Shown here piece by piece: positions 19,486 through 27,989 of a stretch of 64,000 bases of DNA. Made by a program: the position numbers and the translations under genes. Below the pieces are notes generated by a model. That model was not told where the DNA came from. It did not search any database and saw nothing but the letters and a program-made list of their open reading frames with translations. Origin of the DNA: Aquimarina atlantica (GTDB lineage: Bacteria > Bacteroidota > Bacteroidia > Flavobacteriales > Flavobacteriaceae). Location: contig NZ_AQRA01000006.1 of NCBI RefSeq assembly GCF_000626715.1, positions 1 through 64,000 on the forward strand. Reading direction: 5' to 3'. Numbering within the stretch: position 1 is the stretch's first letter; each line of letters opens with the position of its first letter.

Positions 19486-19998
19486 ATGATGAATAAAATC
19501 TTACTGCTCTTTCTTTTTGTAGTGTCTGTTCCGCTAAGTTCTTTTACAACGGCGCATAAGTTTTATGTAAGTGTAACACAGGTAGATTATAATGCAAAAC
19601 AACAGTCGTTACAGATTGTGTCTAGAGTTTTTGTTGATGATATAGAAGAACTACTAAAAGAACGATATGATAAGTCTACTAATTTAGATAAAGATGAAGA
19701 AAGCCTGGGAGTAGATAAAAATTTAGCGATATACCTTAATCAAAAACTACAATTTGTAGTGAATGGAGAAGAAGTTTCTTTCAAATTTTTAGGGAAAGAA
19801 TATGAAGATGATCTTATCATTTGTTATTTAGAAATAGAAAATATTACTTCTTTAAATACTATAGAAATCACAAATCAAGTTTTGATGGATCTTTTTGAAG
19901 AACAACAGAATATTGTTCATGTTAAAAAAGGAAATCAACGTAAAAGTCTTATACTTGAAAAAGAAAAAGGTGAAGGGATGTTAAAGTTTAGTGAATAA
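19486..19998 (+). CDS. DUF6702 family protein
   Basis: 170 aa with an N-terminal signal peptide (1-22). AHKFYVSVTQVDYN just after it and LQIVSRVFVDDIEELL are the hallmarks of a small exported Bacteroidota family (DUF6702). In this phylum the family commonly lies directly upstream of an M1 aminopeptidase, as here (gene at 20063). The role is unknown; assistance to the peptidase or an envelope function is only inferred from the linkage. Confidence 0.75.
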   Translation: MMNKILLLFLFVVSVPLSSFTTAHKFYVSVTQVDYNAKQQSLQIVSRVFVDDIEELLKERYDKSTNLDKDEESLGVDKNLAIYLNQKLQFVVNGEEVSFKFLGKEYEDDLIICYLEIENITSLNTIEITNQVLMDLFEEQQNIVHVKKGNQRKSLILEKEKGEGMLKFSE

Positions 19999-20062
19999 AT
20001 CAGTAAACTTTTAAAAAACAATTACTTTGCGAAATCATAACATTAAATTCAAAACCATTACA

Positions 20063-22372
20063 ATGAAAAAGATACTTTTAGTCCTTTCGGTGGCTTTTTT
20101 GATATCAGGTATTTCATATGCTCAAAATCAAGAAGAGGCTAAAAATGTTCGCGAATTAGGACACACTAATCAGAACAAATTCAAACAAATGTACGATGAG
20201 TTTGCAACTCCCAACATGTACAGAACAGGTTCTGGAGCCCCGGGGCCGGCTTATTATCAGCAACAAGCTGATTATAAAATGGATATTGAACTTGATGATA
20301 AAAACAAAAAGCTATCTGGAAAAGAAACTATTACGTATACTAATAATTCACCTGATGATTTAGAGTTCCTTTGGGTACAACTGGATCAGAATATGCGAGC
20401 TAAGGATTCTAAAACCCCATTAATTCAATCAAATGGAGTTGATCCGGCAACCACACCAGGAGGTTTTTTAAATAAATATCTTGCAGAACCTTTTGATGGC
20501 GGGTTTAATATTACTGCAGTAAAAGATAGTAATGGAAATCCACTTAAATATACAATTAATAGAACAATGATGCGTGTAGAAATGCCCAAAGATTTGGTAT
20601 CTGGCGAGAAATTTGTATTCTCAATTGATTGGTGGTACAATATTAATGATCATGTAAATGGTAGAGGTAGATCTGGATATGAAGAGTTTGAGGATGGAAA
20701 TAGAGCATATGTGATCGCTCAGTTTTATCCTCGTATGGCAGTGTATAATGATGTTGAAGGATGGCAAAATCATCAGTTTTGGGGTAGAGGAGAGTTTGCA
20801 TTACCATTTGGTAACTTCGAAGTAAATATTACTGTTCCTGCAGATCATATTTTAGATGGAACCGGAGTATTAGTAAATAGAAAAGAAGTATTTACAAAAG
20901 ACATGATGAACCGCTATGAAGCAGCAAAGAAATCATATGATAAGCCAGTTGTTATTGTATCCCAAAAAGAAGCTATAGCAAAAGAAAAAACATTTTCAGA
21001 AAAAAAGAAAACATGGAAGCTAAAAGCCGAAAATGTACGTGACTTTGGTTTTGCTACTTCTAGAAGGTTTATTTGGGACATGATGGCTGTTAAAATAGGA
21101 GGAAAAGATATCATGGCAGTATCAATGTATCCAAAAGAAGGAAACCCTCTTTGGGAAGACTGGTCTACAAAAGTAGTAGCCAGTACATTAAAATCGTATA
21201 GCCGAATGACCTTCGATTATCCATATCACAAAGCTATTTCTGTACATGCAAAAAATCAAGGTATGGAATACCCTATGATTTGCTGGAATTACGGAAGACC
21301 AAAACCTGATGGTAGCTATAGTGATCGTGTAAAATATGGAATGATGAGTGTAATTATCCACGAAGTAGGTCATAACTTTTTCCCGATGATCGTGAATAGT
21401 GATGAACGCCAATGGACCTGGATGGATGAAGGCCTTAATACTTTTGTGCAATATGTAGCAGAACAAGATTTTGGAGAATGGTATCCAAAAGCATTAGGGA
21501 AGGATAAAAAATATCCATCTCGTCGTGGACCAGCAAAAAAGATTATACCCTATATGAGCGGAAATCAAAATTTCTTGTCTCCAATTATGTCTCAATCTAA
21601 TAATATTCATCAATTCGGACCTAATGCATACTCAAAACCAGCAACAGGCTTAAATATCCTAAGAGAGACTGTAATGGGAAGAGATCTTTTTGATTATTCA
21701 TTTAGAACATATGCTCAGCGATGGATGTTTAAACATCCAACACCAGAAGACTTTTTTAGAACTATGGAAGATGCTTCTGCCGTTGATTTAGATTGGTTTT
21801 GGAGAGGATGGTTCTATACCACAGATTATACCGATATTGGAGTGAAAGAAGTAAAGAAATTTGTAGTTTCTAAAGAGCCAAATAAAAGAGTAAAAGAATA
21901 TGCTGCATCTGTAGGTGCTAAAGTTGAAGACCTAGGACCACTTGTATACATGGTTAAAGAAGGAAGCGAAGAATATGAAACGATTAAAAAGAATGGAAAT
22001 ATTATTAGTGATGCCAAAACCTTAAAAGCATACCTAATGGATAATTTTTCTGTTAAAGAGCGCGAAAAACTTAAACAACCTAAGTTTTTCTATGAGATTA
22101 CCTTTGAAAAACCAGGTGGACTCGTAATGCCATTGATCGTAGAATACACTTATGAAGATGGAACAACAGAGACAATAACATATCCTGCAGAAATCTGGAG
22201 AAAAAATGATGCTGAGGTAAAAAGAGCTGTAGCTTCTGAGAAAGAAATTTCTAAAGTTGTCGTTGATCCTAAACAAGAGACAGCAGATATTGATACCTCT
22301 AATAATAGCTGGCCTAAAAGAAAGAAATTAGGAAAATTTGAGCAATTTAAAAATAAGGTAAAGGGACAGTAA
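20063..22372 (+). CDS. M1 family zinc metallopeptidase (aminopeptidase N-like), secreted
   Basis: 769 aa from the ATG at 20063, which gives a proper signal peptide (MKKILLVLSVAFLISG...); the longer frame from 20027 adds a non-signal extension and is less likely. The zinc site is HEVGHNFFP followed 18 residues after the second His by Glu in WMDEGLNTFV, as in M1 enzymes. GMEYPMICWNYG is the GxMEN-like exopeptidase motif. The expected cleavage is removal of N-terminal residues from peptides in the periplasm or outside the cell. The hairpin at 22398-22434 ends the transcript. Confidence 0.9.
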   Translation: MKKILLVLSVAFLISGISYAQNQEEAKNVRELGHTNQNKFKQMYDEFATPNMYRTGSGAPGPAYYQQQADYKMDIELDDKNKKLSGKETITYTNNSPDDLEFLWVQLDQNMRAKDSKTPLIQSNGVDPATTPGGFLNKYLAEPFDGGFNITAVKDSNGNPLKYTINRTMMRVEMPKDLVSGEKFVFSIDWWYNINDHVNGRGRSGYEEFEDGNRAYVIAQFYPRMAVYNDVEGWQNHQFWGRGEFALPFGNFEVNITVPADHILDGTGVLVNRKEVFTKDMMNRYEAAKKSYDKPVVIVSQKEAIAKEKTFSEKKKTWKLKAENVRDFGFATSRRFIWDMMAVKIGGKDIMAVSMYPKEGNPLWEDWSTKVVASTLKSYSRMTFDYPYHKAISVHAKNQGMEYPMICWNYGRPKPDGSYSDRVKYGMMSVIIHEVGHNFFPMIVNSDERQWTWMDEGLNTFVQYVAEQDFGEWYPKALGKDKKYPSRRGPAKKIIPYMSGNQNFLSPIMSQSNNIHQFGPNAYSKPATGLNILRETVMGRDLFDYSFRTYAQRWMFKHPTPEDFFRTMEDASAVDLDWFWRGWFYTTDYTDIGVKEVKKFVVSKEPNKRVKEYAASVGAKVEDLGPLVYMVKEGSEEYETIKKNGNIISDAKTLKAYLMDNFSVKEREKLKQPKFFYEITFEKPGGLVMPLIVEYTYEDGTTETITYPAEIWRKNDAEVKRAVASEKEISKVVVDPKQETADIDTSNNSWPKRKKLGKFEQFKNKVKGQ

Positions 22373-22397
22373 CCTGTTCTTTTTCTAAAGATAAATA

Positions 22398-22434
22398 AAA
22401 GCCATCCCGAAGTCTTTTCAGGATGGCTTTTTTA
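22398..22434 (+). terminator. Terminator after M1 peptidase
   Basis: AAAAGCCATCC at 22398-22408 pairs perfectly with GGATGGCTTTT at 22422-22432 across a 13-nt loop, followed by more T. Confidence 0.85.
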
Positions 22435-22446
22435 CACAATATTGAT

Positions 22447-22454
22447 TATATTTG
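22447..22454 (+). promoter_or_regulatory. TAnnTTTG element of tatA; near-leaderless transcript
   Basis: TATATTTG matches the -7 consensus exactly and ends 7 nt before the tatA ATG. Since transcription normally starts about 5-8 nt after this element, the mRNA would have almost no 5' leader. Confidence 0.6.
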
Positions 22455-22461
22455 TAGAATT

Positions 22462-22755
22462 ATGACAACTTTACCTTTATTTATTAGCGGAACCGAAATT
22501 GCCTTTATTGTTTTTATATTGGTTATGGTTTTTGGAGCAGATAAGATTCCTGAAATTGCACGTGGATTGGGTAAAGGAATGCGTATCGTCAAAGATGCGA
22601 CCAATGATATCAAAACCGAAATTACCAAAAGTGCAGAAAAACACGGTATTGATACCGATATTCCTACCTCTATCACATCAGATATAAAAAAGGAGATCGA
22701 CCAGGTCAAAGATGATATTGATAAAGTTACTGGTCCAATAAAACGCAAATTCTAA
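22462..22755 (+). CDS. tatA: Sec-independent (Tat) translocase subunit TatA/TatE family
   Basis: 97 aa from the ATG at 22462. The single N-terminal membrane helix (ISGTEIAFIVFILVMVFGAD) is followed by the hallmark FGADKIPEIARGLGKGMR, which joins it to the amphipathic helix; a charged tail follows. TatA forms the pore of the twin-arginine export system for folded proteins. The frame can be extended upstream to 22423, but that part overlaps the promoter and terminator and is not conserved in type. No tatC is in the window. Confidence 0.9.
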   Translation: MTTLPLFISGTEIAFIVFILVMVFGADKIPEIARGLGKGMRIVKDATNDIKTEITKSAEKHGIDTDIPTSITSDIKKEIDQVKDDIDKVTGPIKRKF

Positions 22756-23101
22756 ATTGCAATAGCCTTTCTTAAACTTATTTTTGTTTGTTTTTCCTTG
22801 TAAATTCTGATTAATATTCAAAAAAAACCAATATTTTTTTGAAATTTTTTCGCTTTTAATGCCAAACGATTAAATACCCCGTAAACACTGACTTGTAACA
22901 GCGCTTTAATAGCTTTTTTTGGTCCTATGCAAGCATAATATTGAGATTTTTTATGATTATATGATAATATAATTGTAAAATATTTGAATATAATTTAATA
23001 CATTAGCTGTGAAATTATTAAAATGATAATTATTTGCAATTTTTGCGAAATTGTCATTTATGGGCTTTTACACACAAACCTCTTAAAAACTTATTCTAAA
23101 A
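22756..23101. other. Long non-coding gap before the S8 peptidase gene
   Basis: 346 AT-rich bases with no supported ORF. Several ATTTG-ending near matches to TAnnTTTG occur around 22975-23040 and may drive the peptidase gene. I see no strong hairpin or repeat. Confidence 0.4.
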
Positions 23102-24601
23102 ATGAAAAAGATTACTCTTCTAACCTTAGGACTAATTCTTGCGTTTTCTTGTTCTAAAGAAAACCCTAACGAAATTGTAGAACCAAATTCAGAAATTTCT
23201 GAATCTCAAAAATTACTTTCTGTACCAGAAGTTAATGCGTATATCGAAGGTGAATTAAAACAAAATGGTGATGTAAACTGGATAAAAGCACCCTCGACTG
23301 TATTATGGAGTGCCGTGGTACACGGTGGAGAAGTGTTAAGTGTTGGTTTTGGAGAAAAAGGAGAAAGTTTCTCTACCCAAAGATCATCAAGACTAAATGA
23401 CGCTAGAGAAAATATATATAATATTATACAGTCTAAAGAAGGTGCAAATAAGTCTAATTCTGTAATATCTGCAGATGAAATACTTAATGTAACCGATGTG
23501 AAGGTTACTAGTTTAGAAACCATAAAAGCTTTACAAGAAGCAGATCAAATTCGTTACTTAGATCCAATTGGGTATGGTTTTTACCTACAAGAAGATAATT
23601 CAAACCAACAGAAATCTGCGGGATGTAGTAAAAGTGGACAATCTATAAATAGCGGGGATTATAGAGTAATTTCACCTAATGCACGATTACCTTGGAATTT
23701 TGACATTCATAAAGTACCACAGGCTTGGAATTATAGTACTGGGGCAGGTATAACTGTTGGTTTGATTGATACCGGAATTTCTGCAAGTCAGAATTTACTG
23801 GGTAGTGGATTTAATGATGGGGTGTCTAATGGAAGGTTTGTGCAACGATTTGGTACTTTTATCGATTCTCCGTGGTGGTGGTCTAATAACATAGATGGCC
23901 CTAATGATAAGTGTGGGCATGGTACTTCTATGGCATCAGCGATTGCATCACCACGTAATGATGATTTTATGCCAGTAGGAGTGGCATATAATTGTAATTT
24001 GGTCGCCTATAGGGGAACTGAGGATGTTGTGTTAAATGATTATCATGAGCGTAAAGGAGTAAGTAATGCTTTAAAAGCATTAGGAAATAGAGGGGATGTT
24101 AAGATTATTTCGATGTCTATTGGGTATCCCTGGTCCATTGGTAATGTAAAAGATGCTGTAAAATATGCCTACGGAAAAGGAAAAATGATAATCGCAGCTG
24201 GAGGAACATCGACTTCGTTTACAAATTGGTATGGTGTTATTTTTCCGGCAAGTATGTCAGAAACAGTTGCAGTTACAGGTATAAAAGATAATGGATATAA
24301 TCGTTGTAATATCTGTCATGATGGTAGTAAAATCGATTTTACCATTGTAATGGAGAGAGCAGGAAACTCTAGTAGAAATGTACCTGTTATAGGATTTAAT
24401 ACAGGAACACAAACTTATGTAGGAGGATCTTCTGTAGCAACGGCTACCACAGCAGGAATTGCTGCTTTGGTATGGGCACGTAATCCTAATATGACCAGAG
24501 CTCAAGTGCTTGATAAACTAAAGAAAGCAGGAGAGTTTTACCCTAATCGTAATAGTAAATTTGGTTATGGTAATATTGATGCATTAAAAGCGGTTCAATA
24601 A
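23102..24601 (+). CDS. S8 family (subtilisin-like) serine peptidase lipoprotein
   Basis: 499 aa. A lipobox ends AFSC near residue 17, so it is probably a lipoprotein. Residues about 30-190 look like a pro-region. The catalytic triad is visible: Asp in VGLIDTGIS, His in CGHGTSMASAIASP, and Ser in GGSSVATATTAGIAALVW. The oxyanion Asn is not securely placed. A second Cys pair (CNICHDG) occurs before the Ser region. It is followed by a bidirectional terminator at 24624 and faces the convergent O-methyltransferase gene. Confidence 0.87.
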   Translation: MKKITLLTLGLILAFSCSKENPNEIVEPNSEISESQKLLSVPEVNAYIEGELKQNGDVNWIKAPSTVLWSAVVHGGEVLSVGFGEKGESFSTQRSSRLNDARENIYNIIQSKEGANKSNSVISADEILNVTDVKVTSLETIKALQEADQIRYLDPIGYGFYLQEDNSNQQKSAGCSKSGQSINSGDYRVISPNARLPWNFDIHKVPQAWNYSTGAGITVGLIDTGISASQNLLGSGFNDGVSNGRFVQRFGTFIDSPWWWSNNIDGPNDKCGHGTSMASAIASPRNDDFMPVGVAYNCNLVAYRGTEDVVLNDYHERKGVSNALKALGNRGDVKIISMSIGYPWSIGNVKDAVKYAYGKGKMIIAAGGTSTSFTNWYGVIFPASMSETVAVTGIKDNGYNRCNICHDGSKIDFTIVMERAGNSSRNVPVIGFNTGTQTYVGGSSVATATTAGIAALVWARNPNMTRAQVLDKLKKAGEFYPNRNSKFGYGNIDALKAVQ

Positions 24602-24623
24602 AATCACATAAAAATATAAAATA

Positions 24624-24660
24624 AAGGCTGTGGTATTTAAATACTACAGCCTTGTTTTTT
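24624..24660. terminator. Bidirectional terminator between S8 peptidase and O-methyltransferase
   Basis: A 15-bp stem, AAGGCTGTGGTATTT at 24624-24638 against AAATACTACAGCCTT at 24639-24653, has one G-T pair, and TTGTTTTTT follows on the plus strand. It lies between two convergent stop codons. Confidence 0.85.
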
Positions 24661-24669
24661 GTATATAGG

Positions 24670-25311
24670 TTATAATACTCTACTAATCGTTAACCCGTCT
24701 CTAATAGGTAATAAAACAGTTTCTATGCGTTTATCTTCGATCAAAAGCGTATTGTATTTCAAAAGAGCTTTGGTAGAAATATCCTCTTCTTCAACTTTTT
24801 CGATTACTTTACCATTCCACAATACATTATCCGATAAAATTACACCTCCAGAGTTCATTTTAGGAACAACTAATTCGAAATAAGTAGGGTAATTTGGCTT
24901 GTCGGCATCTATAAACACCAGGTCAAATTTCATGTCCAGATTGGGGATGATTTTGGTAGCATCACCAATATGTTGATGAATTTGTTTTCCATAATCAGAA
25001 AGGTCAAAATATTTTCTCTGAAAATCTTCTAACTCCTCATTAATATCAATGGTATGTAATTCTCCATCTTTTCGAATCCCTTCTGCCAGGCATATGGCAG
25101 AATACCCTGTGTAGGTTCCTATTTCCAGTATATTTTTTGGGTGAATAAGCTTAGACAACATGCTTAAAACGCGCCCTTGATACGCACCACTAAGCATTCT
25201 GGGTTGTAATATTTTCTGATATGTTTCACGATTTAATTGTTGTAGTAATTCGGGCTCTTTTTGGGTGTGGTTTACTACATACGTATCCAGTTCTTCAGGG
25301 ATAAAATGCAT
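24670..25311 (-). CDS. O-methyltransferase (class I SAM, family 3)
   Basis: 213 aa. The SAM site ILEIGTYTGYSAICLAEG and the metal/catalytic segment LVFIDADKPNYPTYF are diagnostic of catechol/caffeoyl-CoA-type O-methyltransferases. It is 55 nt downstream of the ACMSD-type gene and on the same strand, so it may be the last gene of the kynurenine operon; a role on a catechol-like intermediate such as 3-hydroxyanthranilate is possible but unproven. A terminator lies just after it. Confidence 0.85.
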   Translation of the reverse strand: MHFIPEELDTYVVNHTQKEPELLQQLNRETYQKILQPRMLSGAYQGRVLSMLSKLIHPKNILEIGTYTGYSAICLAEGIRKDGELHTIDINEELEDFQRKYFDLSDYGKQIHQHIGDATKIIPNLDMKFDLVFIDADKPNYPTYFELVVPKMNSGGVILSDNVLWNGKVIEKVEEEDISTKALLKYNTLLIEDKRIETVLLPIRDGLTISRVL

Positions 25312-25366
25312 GATTATTATTTTTTAGATACAAAATTAGAATGTTTTATAACGATTTTTAATGTTC

Positions 25367-26464
25367 CTAATGAACTTTTTCTTTACCTAAAATCTTATCT
25401 ATTAAATCTTGTTTTGCTTTTTCATTATCTCCAAATAACCAACGTAAAACATTATCTTCCCAGATATCATCATATTCTTCTGTAGTTATAATATTACGAT
25501 CTAATGCTAAATCCAGTATTTTTCCTGGATAAGAAGACTGTGGTTCACTTTCCATTTCACCTAATGGATAAGGATCGTCTAGTCCCATAATTACCTGATT
25601 ACTGCCTTGTCGTTCTACAGTTAGTTTTAAAGAATCGGTGTCGTGTACCAGGGTATCAAAATATATATTAGGATGTCCTACAGCTTTTCGAGGATGTTGT
25701 TTTCCTTTAAAGAGGTCTGGTCTTCCATCAAATCCCTGGATGCGTCTTCCTAAATTCATTTGTGCTAATTGTCCTCCATGAGCAAAGCAAGTTCTAATGT
25801 TTGGATAGCGAGTTTGCATTCCGTTAAGCGTATAAAAATGATAAGCATCGCCACATTGGGCAAGCATCCATACCAAGTGAAAACGCCAGGAAACATTTTC
25901 TAATTTGATCATTTTATCACCATCATAAGGGTGAACTTCTATGGCTAGTTTATATTTGTCTGCTAGTTCAAAAATCGGATCATTTTCTTCATCAAAAATA
26001 CATCGCCACTGTCCAATAGAATCCATAAAATGTGTAGGTAAGCATAGTACATGCATTCCTAATTCTTCTACACAACGTTCCATTTCCCATAGTGCTCCGT
26101 TAATAAATCCGGGGTGTATTACAAAGCCGCAAGAGAACTTATCTGGATGATCTTGTTGTACGTGAGCATTAAAATCATTTTGAAACCGTAATGCATGTTT
26201 CATTTCTTCTAGACGTAAACCATTACCATATAATTGAGAAAGGTTTAATACTACTGCGTGATCAATTTTGTTACGCTCCATCCACTCTAATTTTTCATCT
26301 AAGAAAAAACTAGAATGAGTAACCGGGCGTTTCCACCCTTTTTGTAACATGTACTTACGCTCATCATCTACCCAAAAAATCTCTTTGTCTTTCATAAACT
26401 GAGGAATCTCTTCTGGGTATGGCAGTAAATGTGAATGACCGTTTATGCGAAGTTTTCTTTTCAT
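25367..26464 (-). CDS. 2-amino-3-carboxymuconate-6-semialdehyde decarboxylase (ACMSD-type amidohydrolase)
   Basis: 365 aa. The N-terminal metal motif is NGHSHLLP (HxH). Further metal ligands are expected in VIHPGF, AIEVHPYDGD and CFAHGGQLAQ, and MGLDDPYPLGE is the conserved C-terminal Asp region of ACMSD-like decarboxylases. The enzyme removes CO2 from ACMS, the unstable product of 3-hydroxyanthranilate dioxygenase, giving 2-aminomuconate semialdehyde. That substrate assignment is strongly supported by the neighbours: the dioxygenase is 54 nt upstream and the semialdehyde dehydrogenase is in the same operon. Confidence 0.87.
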   Translation of the reverse strand: MKRKLRINGHSHLLPYPEEIPQFMKDKEIFWVDDERKYMLQKGWKRPVTHSSFFLDEKLEWMERNKIDHAVVLNLSQLYGNGLRLEEMKHALRFQNDFNAHVQQDHPDKFSCGFVIHPGFINGALWEMERCVEELGMHVLCLPTHFMDSIGQWRCIFDEENDPIFELADKYKLAIEVHPYDGDKMIKLENVSWRFHLVWMLAQCGDAYHFYTLNGMQTRYPNIRTCFAHGGQLAQMNLGRRIQGFDGRPDLFKGKQHPRKAVGHPNIYFDTLVHDTDSLKLTVERQGSNQVIMGLDDPYPLGEMESEPQSSYPGKILDLALDRNIITTEEYDDIWEDNVLRWLFGDNEKAKQDLIDKILGKEKVH

Positions 26465-26517
26465 TATAGATGTTATCCCTGTCGTTTATACAGGAATCTT
26501 TTTAATTAGATTATTAT

Positions 26518-27048
26518 TTATTCTTTATTCTTTTGTGGAGCCTCCATTACACTTCCGCAATTAGGACAAGTGCATTTTGTTTTGTCACTATAATATTTAT
26601 CAAAAATTATAGGCATATCGGTTTCTATATTGTCTAATGCAAATTTTTCTCTGTATAGTTGAGTATTGCAGTTTTCACAATACCACTCAAGAGCATCCAG
26701 CATTTTTTCTTCTCTTGGGTATTCAATCACCAAACCTACTGTATTTGCTCCTCGTTGTGGAGAATGTGGCACTTTTGGTGGTAATAGATAAATATCACCT
26801 TCTTTGATATGAACGTCTTTGGGTTCGCCATTATCTATTATTTTTAGTACCATATCTCCTTCTACCTGATAGAAAAACTCTGGGGTCTCATTATAATGAT
26901 AGTCTTTTCTGTTATTAGGCCCCCCAACAACCATAACAATAAAATCTCCGTCTTTCCATACACATTTATTGCCAACAGGAGGTTTTAGTAAATGGCGATG
27001 TTCGTCTATCCAGGCTTTAAAATTTAATGGTGAAACTAGATTGCTCAT
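26518..27048 (-). CDS. nbaC: 3-hydroxyanthranilate 3,4-dioxygenase
   Basis: 176 aa, the bacterial length. The cupin iron site is visible in YHYNETPEFFYQVEGDM (His and Glu) and PPKVPHSPQRG (second His). The C-terminal rubredoxin-like site has two pairs, WYCENCNTQ and CTCPNCGSVM. It opens the ring of 3-hydroxyanthranilate to give 2-amino-3-carboxymuconate semialdehyde. It lies between the SDR gene and the ACMSD gene, in the order of the pathway. Confidence 0.93.
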   Translation of the reverse strand: MSNLVSPLNFKAWIDEHRHLLKPPVGNKCVWKDGDFIVMVVGGPNNRKDYHYNETPEFFYQVEGDMVLKIIDNGEPKDVHIKEGDIYLLPPKVPHSPQRGANTVGLVIEYPREEKMLDALEWYCENCNTQLYREKFALDNIETDMPIIFDKYYSDKTKCTCPNCGSVMEAPQKNKE

Positions 27049-27082
27049 ATGCTTGTTTTAATTTATATGTGTTGTTTATTCT

Positions 27083-27171
27083 ATAGTATAAATACTATCA
27101 TTATAATCTACACTATTGATTCGTATTTTGTATTAAATTTAATTATTTTGATTGTTATTTTGTAATAACAA
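27083..27171 (-). promoter_or_regulatory. Two inverted repeats between the SDR and dioxygenase genes
   Basis: This is the widest gap inside the operon (131 nt). ATAGTAT at 27083-27089 faces ATACTAT at 27092-27098, and TTGTTATT at 27152-27159 faces AATAACAA at 27164-27171. Neither is followed by a T tract in the minus direction. They could be an operator or internal promoter region, or an mRNA processing structure. Confidence 0.4.
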
Positions 27172-27179
27172 ATAGTTAA

Positions 27180-27959
27180 CTATAAGGACTTTGTCCTTCC
27201 TCCATCAACAGGAAGGTTGATTCCGTTGATATAAGATGCAGCTTCAGATGCCAAAAATGCTATGGCATAAGCTATTTCCTGTGGTTTGGCAAATCGTTTT
27301 GCCGGCACCTCGTTTTTCATGGCATCAGAAGCTTCTTCTATTGATTTTCCTAATTTTGTTGCTTTGTTATTAATGATTTCATTTAATCGTTCTGTCGCTG
27401 TGGCACCAGGTAATACGTTGTTTACGGTGATTCCAAATACTCCAAGTTCATTAGCTAATGTTTTTGACCAGTTGGCTACTGCACCGCGAATGGTATTAGA
27501 AACCCCTAAACCATTTAAGGGTTGTTTTACAGAGGTCGAAATAATGTTGATTATTCTTCCATACCCTTCTTTCTTCATTCCAGGTACTACAGTTTGTGCT
27601 AAGATATGATTGCATTTCAGGTGTTGTGTAAAAGCGCGGTCGAATTCCTCTAGAGAGGCATTAAATACTGGTCCTCCAGCAGGTCCTCCTGTATTATTTA
27701 CTAAAATATGAAAAGCTTGCCCTGTAGCAGAAATTTTTTGTTGCAGGTTTTCCGGATTCTGAAAATCTGCTACGATATACGTATGTGATTGCCCCTGATC
27801 TGTTGCTAATTCTGTTAAAACGTGTTGAAGTTTTTCTTCATTCCTTGCAACTAAGGTAACATTAGCTCCTAATTCGGCTAATTGTATGGCAGACGCCTTT
27901 CCTATACCCTGAGTACTCCCACAAACTAATGCATTTTTATGAGTTAGACCTAGATTCAT
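27180..27959 (-). CDS. SDR family protein lacking the usual YxxxK
   Basis: 259 aa with a Rossmann fold: NAD(P)-binding VCGSTQGIGKAS (TGxxxGIG-type) and NNTGGPAGG (NNAG-type). The Ser region IINIISTSV is kept. Where classical SDRs carry Y-x-x-x-K, this protein has VSNTIRGAVANWSKTL, so the catalytic Tyr and Lys are replaced (S-N-x-x-R). Proteins of this subgroup are common next to kynurenine-degradation genes in Bacteroidota. It may have an altered mechanism or a non-redox role in aminomuconate metabolism; function not assigned. Confidence 0.75.
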   Translation of the reverse strand: MNLGLTHKNALVCGSTQGIGKASAIQLAELGANVTLVARNEEKLQHVLTELATDQGQSHTYIVADFQNPENLQQKISATGQAFHILVNNTGGPAGGPVFNASLEEFDRAFTQHLKCNHILAQTVVPGMKKEGYGRIINIISTSVKQPLNGLGVSNTIRGAVANWSKTLANELGVFGITVNNVLPGATATERLNEIINNKATKLGKSIEEASDAMKNEVPAKRFAKPQEIAYAIAFLASEAASYINGINLPVDGGRTKSL

Positions 27960-27989
27960 GATGAATATTTTTAAAATTTATATTATTCT

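Noticed and set aside
20027-20062. Longer start for the M1 peptidase
   Set aside because: The ATG at 20063 gives a correct signal peptide; the extension would bury it.
22423-22461. Longer start for TatA
   Set aside because: It would overlap the terminator hairpin and the promoter; the ATG at 22462 gives the family N-terminus.
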